49,005 nucleotides of DNA, taken from contig JAISKK010000020.1 of assembly GCA_031260965.1 (NCBI GenBank), positions 1 through 49,005 of the forward strand. The letters run 5' to 3'. Positions 40,816-48,035 of this stretch are shown piece by piece; position 1 is the stretch's first letter; the number at the start of each line of letters is the position of its first letter. Both the position numbers and the translations under genes were made by a program. Source of the DNA: Desulfovibrio sp. Lineage in GTDB: Bacteria > Desulfobacterota > Desulfovibrionia > Desulfovibrionales > Desulfovibrionaceae. The notes below the pieces were generated by a model. It saw nothing but the letters and a program-made list of their open reading frames with translations, had not been told where the DNA came from and did not search any database.

Positions 40816-40851
40816 GCAAAAATTGCCTTCCATAAGCCGGTTGTCGGCAAA

Positions 40852-40889
40852 GCCCGGCGCGGTTCCCTCCCCGCGCCGGGCGTGTTTTT
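40852..40889 (+). terminator. Intrinsic terminator after flgE
   Basis: GCCCGGCGCGG (40852-40862) and CCGCGCCGGGC (40871-40881) form a perfect 11-bp stem with an 8-base loop, then GTG and TTTTT. It closes the fliK-flgD-flgE operon. Confidence 0.9.
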
Positions 40890-40891
40890 AA

Positions 40892-40921
40892 AGGCCGCCG
40901 CTCTGTCCGACTGAGCTACAA
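40892..40921 (-). other. 5' half of a tRNA gene (tRNA-Arg-like fragment)
   Basis: The minus strand reads TTGTAGCTCAGTCGGACAGA followed by GCGGCGGCCT, which is U8-A9, a complete D-arm and the 5' side of the anticodon stem of an Arg(CCT)-type tRNA. The match stops at about the anticodon, where the flgE terminator begins. There is no 3' half and no acceptor stem, so it is not functional. It may be an integration or rearrangement scar. Confidence 0.55.
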
Positions 40922-40941
40922 TATAATCTGCATGTTCAACA

Positions 40942-41103
40942 TTATTTCTTTGCACGAGCTTCCAGAGCTTTTGCGACATGGAGATTTAATTTATCCATAT
41001 CAATTTTTGGCGGCGTGTAGGGCTTCGGATTCCGGGCAGCTTGAATAAAAGCGGCGGCCGCCTTTCCCCGCAACACCGGCGTTGCTTCAATGGGTCTTGC
41101 CAT
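40942..41103 (-). CDS. Small protein of unknown function, perhaps an antitoxin-like orphan
   Basis: A 53-residue protein with an excellent SD (AAAAGGAGAACAC) and an ATG at 41103. It starts MARPIEATPVLRGKAAAAFI, an opening I associate with short proteins paired with toxins, and is otherwise helical and basic (KIDMDKLNLHVAKALEARAK). No toxin gene is next to it. A seven-codon extension (ATG at 41124) is possible but has no SD. Confidence 0.6.
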   Translation of the reverse strand: MARPIEATPVLRGKAAAAFIQAARNPKPYTPPKIDMDKLNLHVAKALEARAKK

Positions 41104-41287
41104 GTGTTCTCCTTTTGGGGTCACATTTCACGCAGGATGAATGAGATTGCCCCGGCAGGAGTCGTCTTCCATACCGGGGCTTGAAACCTGTTACCATTAC
41201 AGGGGGATTCCCTAAGTGCCAATGTAGTTTATGCGACTCTTCGGCCCAACTTGTTTTTAAGATACCACGGCAAAAGGAAAAGTCGAG

Positions 41288-41336
41288 TCTTGAGCTATCC
41301 CTGACCTAGGTATCCCCTGTCTTGGGCTATCCCCTG
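41288..41336. repeat. Three tandem 16-17 bp repeats
   Basis: The units are TCTTGAGCTATCCCTG (41288-41303), ACCTAGGTATCCCCTG (41304-41319) and TCTTGGGCTATCCCCTG (41320-41336). They abut with no gap and keep the core TATCCCcTG. They are about 20 bp upstream of the higB promoter. Confidence 0.65.
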
Positions 41337-41356
41337 CAGCCGTTTAAAAAATACAC

Positions 41357-41385
41357 TTGACGTATAGCGTATCAGACGTTATTGT
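41357..41385 (+). promoter_or_regulatory. Probable sigma-70 promoter of higB-higA
   Basis: TTGACG (41357-41362) and TATTGT (41380-41385) are separated by 17 bases. ACGT is repeated on both sides of the spacer (ACGTATAGCGTATCAGACGT), a candidate autorepressor site. Confidence 0.5.
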
Positions 41386-41405
41386 TTTTAATAAAGAGAG
41401 AGAGC

Positions 41406-41690
41406 GTGATCCAGAGCTACAAAGACCCAAAGGCGCAAAAGCTATACAACGGAGAAAATATCCGGGCCTGGGCTCCGATTCGCAGGCAGGCGGAAAGACG
41501 TTTGCGTGTTCTGGATGCTGCGGATCGGCTGGAAACGCTTATGCTGCTGCCGAGCAACCGTTTTGAAGCCCTGGGCGGTAAAAGGAGCGGACAATACAGC
41601 ATTCGCATTAATGATCGCTGGCGAATTTGTTTTATATGGCCCCTTGGAGCTGATGGCCCCGAAGAGGTGGAAATAGTTGATTACCATTAG
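41406..41690 (+). CDS. higB: HigB-type (RelE superfamily) toxin
   Basis: A 94-residue protein from GTG 41406 (GAGAGAGC upstream). It shows the HigB pattern: IQSYKDPKAQKLYNGENIRA, RRQAERRLRVLDAADRLETL, NRFEALGGKRSGQYSIRIND and a terminal RICFIWPLGADGPEEVEIVDYH. The catalytic region of RelE-type ribosome-dependent mRNA endonucleases is in place, so it looks active. The GTG gives a standard-length protein; an in-frame ATG at 41382 is an alternative with no SD. Its antitoxin follows after 126 bases, a wider gap than usual. Confidence 0.9.
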   Translation: MIQSYKDPKAQKLYNGENIRAWAPIRRQAERRLRVLDAADRLETLMLLPSNRFEALGGKRSGQYSIRINDRWRICFIWPLGADGPEEVEIVDYH

Positions 41691-41694
41691 GGCA

Positions 41695-41739
41695 TTTCAC
41701 TCGTGAAACGCCCGCGAGGATTTACCACAAATCCTTGCC
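41695..41739 (+). repeat. Palindromic repeat, copy 2 (between higB and higA)
   Basis: TTTCACTCGTGAAA (41695-41708) and a segment at 41713-41739 with the palindrome GGATTTACCACAAATCC. It shares 25 of 27 bases with the other strand of 27092-27118 and the same paired palindrome. A third, separate hairpin GGCGAGCTTCGCTCGCC follows at 41754-41770. Confidence 0.75.
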
Positions 41740-41816
41740 ACCAAATAGACGCAGGCGAGCTTCGCTCGCCGTAAGCGACTATGGGATAGCAATAACTGCT
41801 GCAGGAGGGCAGGAAT

Positions 41817-42134
41817 ATGCCAAGCACACCCATTCACCCCGGTGAAATTCTGAATGATGAACTGGACGCCATTAACATGAGCGCGGCGGCGCTTGCGCGT
41901 GCTGTTTGCGTTCCGGCAAACCGCATCAGCCAGATTGTCTCCGGCAAGCGAAATATTTCCGCTGACACCGCTTTGCGGTTGGGAAAATTTTTCAATACCG
42001 GCCCACAGTTCTGGCTCAATTTGCAAATGTCCTATGAACTGGATATCGCCAATGCGGAAGGCAGTCTTGATCTGGAGGCAATAGTGCCGCTTGCCGCTAT
42101 GCCCAGGGACAAGTTTGCCGCGCACCACGTATGA
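41817..42134 (+). CDS. higA: HigA-type antitoxin (XRE-family helix-turn-helix)
   Basis: A 105-residue protein, AGGAGGGCAGGAAT before the ATG. IHPGEILNDELDAINMSAAA and LARAVCVPANRISQIVSGKR, NISADTALRLGKFFNTGPQF are the HigA hallmarks (HPGE opening, HTH, WLNLQ). It binds its own operator and HigB. The toxin gene is first, as usual for higBA. The intergenic hairpins may affect the antitoxin/toxin ratio. Confidence 0.92.
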   Translation: MPSTPIHPGEILNDELDAINMSAAALARAVCVPANRISQIVSGKRNISADTALRLGKFFNTGPQFWLNLQMSYELDIANAEGSLDLEAIVPLAAMPRDKFAAHHV

Positions 42135-42187
42135 GAGGCCATAGTCGGTAGAATAATCCCGAACTATCGGCCGGCACGGAGCCGCTT

Positions 42188-42754
42188 ATGCCGAAAAAAA
42201 ATCCTCAGCAAAGAAAGTTCCCGCTGGATCGCGCCTTTACCTTTTTGGAATCCGGGCCTGTTCTGCTGATCTCCACGCATCACAGGGGCAAAAGCAATCT
42301 GATGACCGTCAGTTGTCACGCCTCGATGGGCTTTGAACCGACCCTCGGCCTCTGCCTTGGCCCCTGGAATTTCAGCTACACCGCGCTTGTGGAAAGCGGA
42401 GAATGCGTCGTTGCCGTTCCCCCGGCCCGCCTTCTGGAACAGGTTGTGGATATTGGGAACTGCAGCGGCGAAACTGTGGACAAGTTCACAGAATTCGGCC
42501 TGCATCCGCAAGCCGCTTTGGAAGTCAAAGCGCCCCTGGTGGCCGAATGTCTGTATACCCTGGAGTGCCGGGTGGTGAACAGGATGCTGGTTAAGGATTA
42601 CAATTTCTTTGTTCTGCAAGGCGTCGCGGCCTGGCATGATCCGGCGCCGGTTGATGTCCGTTCTTTTCATGCTGTCGGAGACGGAACTTTCATAATTGAT
42701 GGCGAAAAGATCAATCTCCGCCACAAGATGACCAAATGGCAGAATTGCATCTGA
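42188..42754 (+). CDS. Flavin reductase-like (flavoredoxin-type) FMN-binding protein
   Basis: A 188-residue split-barrel flavoprotein of the flavin reductase-like family. PVLLISTHHRGKSNLMTVSC, HASMGFEPTLGLCLGPWNFS and SGECVVAVPPARLLEQVVDI are the FMN-binding pattern, and the C-terminus has FVLQGVAAW and FHAVGDGTFIIDGEKINLRH. Desulfovibrio flavoredoxin is a member, an electron carrier in sulfite or thiosulfate reduction; that role is possible here but not shown. The gene ends eight bases before the convergent purine phosphorylase. Confidence 0.85.
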   Translation: MPKKNPQQRKFPLDRAFTFLESGPVLLISTHHRGKSNLMTVSCHASMGFEPTLGLCLGPWNFSYTALVESGECVVAVPPARLLEQVVDIGNCSGETVDKFTEFGLHPQAALEVKAPLVAECLYTLECRVVNRMLVKDYNFFVLQGVAAWHDPAPVDVRSFHAVGDGTFIIDGEKINLRHKMTKWQNCI

Positions 42755-42761
42755 AGCGGAA

Positions 42762-43598
42762 TTATTCTCCTTCCAGCCCGGCCGCCAGATCCGGCATAAG
42801 CTCGCGCAGCAGACGCTCCAGATCCCGGCCGCATTCTTCCGCGGTCTGCACTATATCCTCAATGGCGACCGGGGCCGCACTGTCGGGGAGATTTTTGTTG
42901 GTCAGGATGGAAAAGGCCAGCACGCGCAAGCCCAGATGGCGGGCGGCTATGACCTCAAGCACCGTGGACATGCCTATGGCGTCGGCGCCGATCATGCGGT
43001 AAAAACGGGTTTCTGCCCCGGTTTCCAGTTGCGGTCCGGCGATGCCCATATAGACCCCCTTTTCCAGACGCAGGCCCAAACGCAGGGCGGCCGCTTCGGC
43101 CAGGGCCGCGAAGGCTTCGTCATAAACCCGGCTCATGTCGGCGAAGATGCTCCCCGGATCCCCGCCGGTCAGCGGACTTTGCCCGGTCATATTGATGTGG
43201 TCCGCCACCAGCATCAAGCCTCCGGCCTTGAACAGGGGGTCCAGGGCCCCGGCGGCGTTGGTCGCGATCAGGGCCTTTACTCCGCACGCGGCCATGACCC
43301 GCACCCCCATGCAGACTTCCTCCGGCGTACGTCCCTCATAAAGATGGCAGCGGCCTTTCTGGATCAACAGGGGGACCCCGGCAAAATAACCGGCGGCAAA
43401 AGCGCCCTCATGCGAAAGCACTCCGGAGAGGGGGAACTCCGGCAAATCCGCATAGGATATGGACAGCCCCTCTTGCAGAGAGTCGGCAATCCCGCCGAGG
43501 CCGGTGCCAAGGATCAGCCCGAAAGAGGGAGAAAAACCGTCCGGAAGTTTATTTTTCAGGGTTCGGGCACAAATCTGGACTTTTTCCGCGTTTTGCAT
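42762..43598 (-). CDS. punA: Purine nucleoside phosphorylase (PunA/class I family)
   Basis: A 278-residue trimeric-type PNP: FGLILGTGLGGIADSLQEGL (phosphate loop), SHEGAFAAGYFAGVPLLIQK, GRCHLYEG, IATNAAGALDPLFKAGGLML, and GPQLETGAETRFYRMIGADA, IGMSTVLEVIAARHLGLRVL. It splits inosine or guanosine to base plus ribose-1-phosphate for salvage. MTA phosphorylase is a near relative, but the E-T-x-A-E pattern fits PNP. It is divergent from the biotin carboxylase gene. Confidence 0.92.
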   Translation of the reverse strand: MQNAEKVQICARTLKNKLPDGFSPSFGLILGTGLGGIADSLQEGLSISYADLPEFPLSGVLSHEGAFAAGYFAGVPLLIQKGRCHLYEGRTPEEVCMGVRVMAACGVKALIATNAAGALDPLFKAGGLMLVADHINMTGQSPLTGGDPGSIFADMSRVYDEAFAALAEAAALRLGLRLEKGVYMGIAGPQLETGAETRFYRMIGADAIGMSTVLEVIAARHLGLRVLAFSILTNKNLPDSAAPVAIEDIVQTAEECGRDLERLLRELMPDLAAGLEGE

Positions 43599-43651
43599 AA
43601 TACTTGCTCTTTTACAATGAACAGCGCCAGTTGAGGCGCGATGAGGTAAAT

Positions 43652-45070
43652 TTGAGCGGCGGCAAACACAAAATTCTCATAGCCAACCGGGGTGAAATCG
43701 CCGTGCGCATAGCCAGGGCCTGCCTCAAGCTGGGCCGGGATTTCGTCTGCATTTACACGGCCGAGGACGCGCAGTCCGGGCATGTGCGTCTGGCCCGCGA
43801 ATACGGCGCGCAAAAGGGTCTTTACCGCGTCTCTTCCTACCATGACGCCAATGAATTACTGGCCGTCGCCGACGATTCCGGGGCCGATGCCCTGCATCCC
43901 GGCTACGGATTCTTTGCCGAGGATTACCGCTTCGCCCGCAGGGTGCAACGCCGCAAACGCCCCTTAATCTTTATCGGTCCTTCCTGGCAGGTAATCCGGG
44001 ATCTCGGGGACAAAATCAACACCAAACGTCTGGCCCGCAGCCTGGGCGTACCCACGGTCCCAGGTTCGGACAAACCCATTTACGACGAAATGGAGGCGGA
44101 GAAATTCGCCCGCACAATTTATGAATTTCAACTCCGGCAAGGTATAGAGCATCCGGTCGTTCTGGTCAAGGCTTCAGCCGGGGGCGGAGGCATGGGCATT
44201 GAAGAGGTGCATGACATCGACCTTTTCCGTTCCATATTCCGCCGTATCCGCAACTATGCGGCCAGACAGTTCAAGGACGAGGGAGTGCTCATCGAACAGC
44301 GCATTCGTGATTTCAATCATCTGGAGGTACAGATCCTGGCCGAACGCGACTGCGCCAATGTTGTGCATTTCGGCACCCGCAACTGTTCCATCCAGAGCAC
44401 GGGATTGCAGAAACGTCTGGAAGCGGCCCCCGGTTTTGATTCCAAAACCCTGCCCTACAATTTTGACGCGGACCAGCTCCTGGAAAACATCACCAGACAT
44501 TCCCTGGTAATGGCCAGAGAAGTCAGATACGACAGCATCGGAACCTGGGAATGGATTGTCGCCCGCGACGGCTCAGCCTATCTTATGGAAGTAAATACCC
44601 GCATTCAGGTGGAAAACGGAGTTTCGGCCGCCATAACGCGCATCCGGGGCGAGAAGGGCGTGGACCTTATAGCCGAGCAAATCCGCACGGCCCTCGGTCA
44701 GCCTCTGGGATACACGCAGGCGGACATAAGTTTCGCCGGCGTCGGACTTGAATACCGTATCATAGCCGAAGACCCGGAGCATCGCTTCACGCCCTGGGTG
44801 GGACGCATCGACAATTTCCGATGGCAGGAGCGGGACTGGCTTGATCTGTACACTCATGTGCCGAGAGATTGTCCCTATGATATCCCGACCGAATTTGACC
44901 CGAATCTGGCCCTTGGCATAGTCTGGGGTCAGAATCTGGAGCAGGCGCGGGCGCACGGGCGCGAATTTCTGGACGGGCTGATCCTTGAAGGGCAAAGTCA
45001 AAACGGCGACGAGCTTAAATCCAATGTGCGTTTTCTGCGCGCCAAAACCGATGAGGTCTTGTCCTTCTGA
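43652..45070 (+). CDS. accC: Acetyl-CoA carboxylase, biotin carboxylase-type subunit
   Basis: About 472 residues from a TTG at 43652 with GATGAGG just upstream; an in-frame TTG at 43604 has no SD. The biotin carboxylase start KILIANRGEIAVRIARACLK, then HPGYGFFAEDYRFARRVQRR, the ATP-grasp LVKASAGGGGMGIEEV, and LMEVNTRIQVENGVSAAITR are present; EMNPRIQVEH of normal AccC reads EVNTRIQVEN, with two changes. It carboxylates biotin on the carrier. The next two genes encode fused carboxyltransferase and a carrier-like protein. Other biotin carboxylases of this shape could belong to a different carboxylase. Confidence 0.85.
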   Translation: MSGGKHKILIANRGEIAVRIARACLKLGRDFVCIYTAEDAQSGHVRLAREYGAQKGLYRVSSYHDANELLAVADDSGADALHPGYGFFAEDYRFARRVQRRKRPLIFIGPSWQVIRDLGDKINTKRLARSLGVPTVPGSDKPIYDEMEAEKFARTIYEFQLRQGIEHPVVLVKASAGGGGMGIEEVHDIDLFRSIFRRIRNYAARQFKDEGVLIEQRIRDFNHLEVQILAERDCANVVHFGTRNCSIQSTGLQKRLEAAPGFDSKTLPYNFDADQLLENITRHSLVMAREVRYDSIGTWEWIVARDGSAYLMEVNTRIQVENGVSAAITRIRGEKGVDLIAEQIRTALGQPLGYTQADISFAGVGLEYRIIAEDPEHRFTPWVGRIDNFRWQERDWLDLYTHVPRDCPYDIPTEFDPNLALGIVWGQNLEQARAHGREFLDGLILEGQSQNGDELKSNVRFLRAKTDEVLSF

Positions 45071-45094
45071 TAAAAACAGGGCAGCCAAGAAAAT

Positions 45095-47368
45095 ATGATC
45101 GAAATTGAAAAACGCCTTCAGCGCCTTAATGAGCGTCTTGCTTACACCTGCGACATTTTCGCGGACAAGAGCAATGCCGCCCTCGGTCTGCTCAAATCAA
45201 GACTGAAAGATTACCTGCTCCAGTCCGCCTCCATGGACCTTGGCGAACAGCGCCGGGCCCTGCTTGATCTGGAGGAGTTTTTCGCCGCTTCGGAAGAGAA
45301 GCTGGACGCCGACCTGACTCCCATGGACAAGGTACGCATAGTGCGCCATCCTCAGCGCATCTGCCTGCGCGACATCCTGGAAAACGTCTATGACAATTAC
45401 ACGGAGATCGGGAGCATGGACGAACATTCCATTGATCCGTCCATGGTTATCGCCCGCGCCTATATCACGCGCACACGCGGCAAACGCACCTTCAACCAGT
45501 CCGTGATGATCATCGGACACGAAAAAGGCCACGGCGAGGACTTCCGCAACGGCGGATCGGCAAAACCCTGGGGCAACGCCAAAGCCCTGCATTACATGCA
45601 GGTCGCGGAAACCGAAAACATCCCCGTCCACACCTTCGTCTTTACTCCCGGCTCCTATCCGGTGGAAGACACGCCGGGAGCGGCCCAGCAGATTGCAGCC
45701 AATATTTACGCCATGGCTTCCCTGCGCGTGCCCGTCATAAGTGTGATCTCCGAAGGCGGCTCCGGCGGGGCCGAGGCCATAGGTCTGGCCGACCGCCGTC
45801 TGATGCTCTCGCACGGCTACTATTCCGTCATTTCCCCGGAAGGGGCGGCGGCGATAGAAGGTCGTCTGCGCGGGAATCAGCGCGCCGATGCCGATCTGGT
45901 GGAGACCTGCGCGACACGCATGAAAATCACGGCCGCCGACAACCTGCGCATGGGCTATATCGACCACATCATCCAGGAACCCAACCTGGGGGCCAGGCCC
46001 TTCCACTATGATTTTTTCCGCTCCCTGCGCCAGGAACTGCTGCGGGTCACGGATGAAGTGTCCATAAGCGTACGCGGTCTGCCTCCCATCCGCAGCCTGC
46101 GCCTGCGCAGCAGACGCAAACGCGCCGGACGCGGCCTGGATTTTGAAAAGGCCTATGTGCGCTGGAATCTGCCGCCCTCCGCCCAGATTCGTCTGGTCAA
46201 CAAACGGCACAGCAAATACCGCGTCCTGTCCAGGGACGCCGCTCCGGACAACACCCCTGTAAGCCGCCGCTTTTCCGCTGTCTGGCAGGAAACCGGCTGG
46301 AGCCTCTATTCCCATTTCATGCATGACATGCTGCAGAAACGCAGACAGAAAGTCGCGGAATATGTGGACGAGGTAAAATCCGAATGGACCCTGTTCTTCG
46401 AGCGCATCCTCTCGCCCTGGAACAAGCTCCTGGACAAGATTGTCGGGGCATCGGAGCGGGTGAACAGAGAGACCATGCGCAAACTCACCGAACTTTCGGA
46501 ATGGGACAACAATCTGGTGCAGCGCGGCGGCAACTGGATTTATGTCAGTTCAAGGGCCAGGGAAGACAGGGCCGTATCCTGCCCCAACTCCCAGGTACAC
46601 GGCTGCCTTGACCTCTGGGCTCCGGATCTCTACGGCGAATTCGCCGGGGTCTGCCCCAACTGCGGACACCATTTCCCCATGGAATACCAATGGTATCTGC
46701 ATAATGTTTTTGATCAGGGATCCATCTTCGAGTTCGCGGCGGATGTGGAAAGCGGCAATCCCCTGCATATGGAGGAATTCGGCAGCAAACTGGAGGAGGC
46801 CAAGCGCAAGAGCGGTCATAAAAGCTCCTGCATGGTCTTTGAGGCGCGCATCAACGACGCCCGTCTGGTCGTAGCCATGCTCATAGCCGATTTTCGCGGC
46901 GGCACGGTAGGCGCGGCCGAAGGGGAAAAATTTATCCGCGCGGCCGAGCGGGCCTCGCGCAAGCGCGTGCCTTTTCTCGCCTACACGCACGGAACGGCCG
47001 GCATCCGCATCCAGGAAGGGACCAACGGACTGATCCAGATGCCGCGCTGCACCATGGCCGTGCGCCGCTATATAGACGCCGGCGGCCTTTACATAGTCTG
47101 TTATGACACCAATTCCTACGCCGGTCCGGTGGCGAGTTTTCTGGGCTGCTCCCCCTATCAGTTCGGCATCCGCTCGGCCAATGTGGGCTTTGCCGGTCCG
47201 GGCGTAATCGCCGAAACCACGGGCATTGCCCCCCCGCCGCATTACCACAATGTCTATAAAGCCCTGGCGCGCGGGCATATTCAGGGTATATGGGACAGAC
47301 GCGAAATGCGTTTCAACTTGAGCCGGGCCCTGCTCACCATGGGCGGACGCAATCTCTATTACCGCTGA
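45095..47368 (+). CDS. Fused acetyl-CoA carboxylase carboxyltransferase (AccA-AccD)
   Basis: A 757-residue protein. The N-terminal half is AccA-like: FNQSVMIIGHEKGHGEDFRN, TFVFTPGSYPVEDTPGAAQQ, VISEGGSGGAEAIGLADRRL, SVISPEGAAAIEG. The C-terminal half is AccD-like: VSCPNSQVHGCLDLW, CPNCGHHFPMEYQWYLHNVF and FLAYTHGTAGIRIQEGTNGL, QMPRCTM, MGGRNLYYR. Alpha precedes beta. The AccD zinc site keeps a second CPNC, but the first pair is CX7C rather than CX2C. It moves the carboxyl group from biotin to acetyl-CoA. Confidence 0.9.
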   Translation: MIEIEKRLQRLNERLAYTCDIFADKSNAALGLLKSRLKDYLLQSASMDLGEQRRALLDLEEFFAASEEKLDADLTPMDKVRIVRHPQRICLRDILENVYDNYTEIGSMDEHSIDPSMVIARAYITRTRGKRTFNQSVMIIGHEKGHGEDFRNGGSAKPWGNAKALHYMQVAETENIPVHTFVFTPGSYPVEDTPGAAQQIAANIYAMASLRVPVISVISEGGSGGAEAIGLADRRLMLSHGYYSVISPEGAAAIEGRLRGNQRADADLVETCATRMKITAADNLRMGYIDHIIQEPNLGARPFHYDFFRSLRQELLRVTDEVSISVRGLPPIRSLRLRSRRKRAGRGLDFEKAYVRWNLPPSAQIRLVNKRHSKYRVLSRDAAPDNTPVSRRFSAVWQETGWSLYSHFMHDMLQKRRQKVAEYVDEVKSEWTLFFERILSPWNKLLDKIVGASERVNRETMRKLTELSEWDNNLVQRGGNWIYVSSRAREDRAVSCPNSQVHGCLDLWAPDLYGEFAGVCPNCGHHFPMEYQWYLHNVFDQGSIFEFAADVESGNPLHMEEFGSKLEEAKRKSGHKSSCMVFEARINDARLVVAMLIADFRGGTVGAAEGEKFIRAAERASRKRVPFLAYTHGTAGIRIQEGTNGLIQMPRCTMAVRRYIDAGGLYIVCYDTNSYAGPVASFLGCSPYQFGIRSANVGFAGPGVIAETTGIAPPPHYHNVYKALARGHIQGIWDRREMRFNLSRALLTMGGRNLYYR

Positions 47369-47381
47369 CCAAGAGGCCCAC

Positions 47382-48035
47382 ATGCTGGATATAAGCGCCC
47401 TGCTTGAAGAAATAAAAAACTCCCCCTACGCGGAGATGAGTGTATGCGCCCCCCATTCCGGGCGCATACGCTTCGCCCCGGACCTGAAAGAAGGTCTGAT
47501 CCTGAGCGGCCCGCAGGGAGATTTCGCTGAAAAGCCCGGTACCCTGCTGGCCCATATTGAAAGGGAACGCAATCCGCGCCCGATTACCTGCCCGGAGCGG
47601 GGAGAACTGGTCGCCGTGCGCCGGGAACTGGACGGACAATTTGTGGAGGCGGGGACGGAACTTTTGCAGTTTCGCCATTTTCTCTCCCGCCAGGAGGTGG
47701 AAAAACGCATCCTGCAGAAAGCCCTGCACCTTTTTCTCGCCCCGGAGCGCGCCCGCTATTACTTTGTGCCCGCCAAAGACATAAAGATCAAAACAGCAGG
47801 GCCCCGGAGCGTCTTTGTGCATGACGGAGAGGAGCTTTTCATCATGTCCCGGATGAAGCGTGAGACCCCCCTGCCCTACCACGGACCGGAGGGCGTAATC
47901 TATGCCGTTTACTTCAGCCACGCCGCCAATGTGGAAAGCGCCACCCCCCTGATCGGCGTATGCCCGCCGGATATGCTGCCTCAGGTGGAAGAAGTGGTCC
48001 TGCGGGTGCAAACGGAATGGCCGGAGCGCTCATGA
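47382..48035 (+). CDS. Biotin-carrier-like protein with atypical Met-Lys-Arg motif
   Basis: A 217-residue protein with two lipoyl/biotinyl-like repeats. In the first (about residues 20-97) the spot for the biotin lysine reads IERERNPRP, with no Lys. In the second (about 145-195) it reads IMSRMKRETP, so K159 sits in M-K-R rather than the usual M-K-M; the later GVIYAVYFSHAANVESATPL matches the second half of the domain. It may be the BCCP of this carboxylase. It starts 13 bases after accAD, and the next gene overlaps its stop. Confidence 0.7.
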   Translation: MLDISALLEEIKNSPYAEMSVCAPHSGRIRFAPDLKEGLILSGPQGDFAEKPGTLLAHIERERNPRPITCPERGELVAVRRELDGQFVEAGTELLQFRHFLSRQEVEKRILQKALHLFLAPERARYYFVPAKDIKIKTAGPRSVFVHDGEELFIMSRMKRETPLPYHGPEGVIYAVYFSHAANVESATPLIGVCPPDMLPQVEEVVLRVQTEWPERS

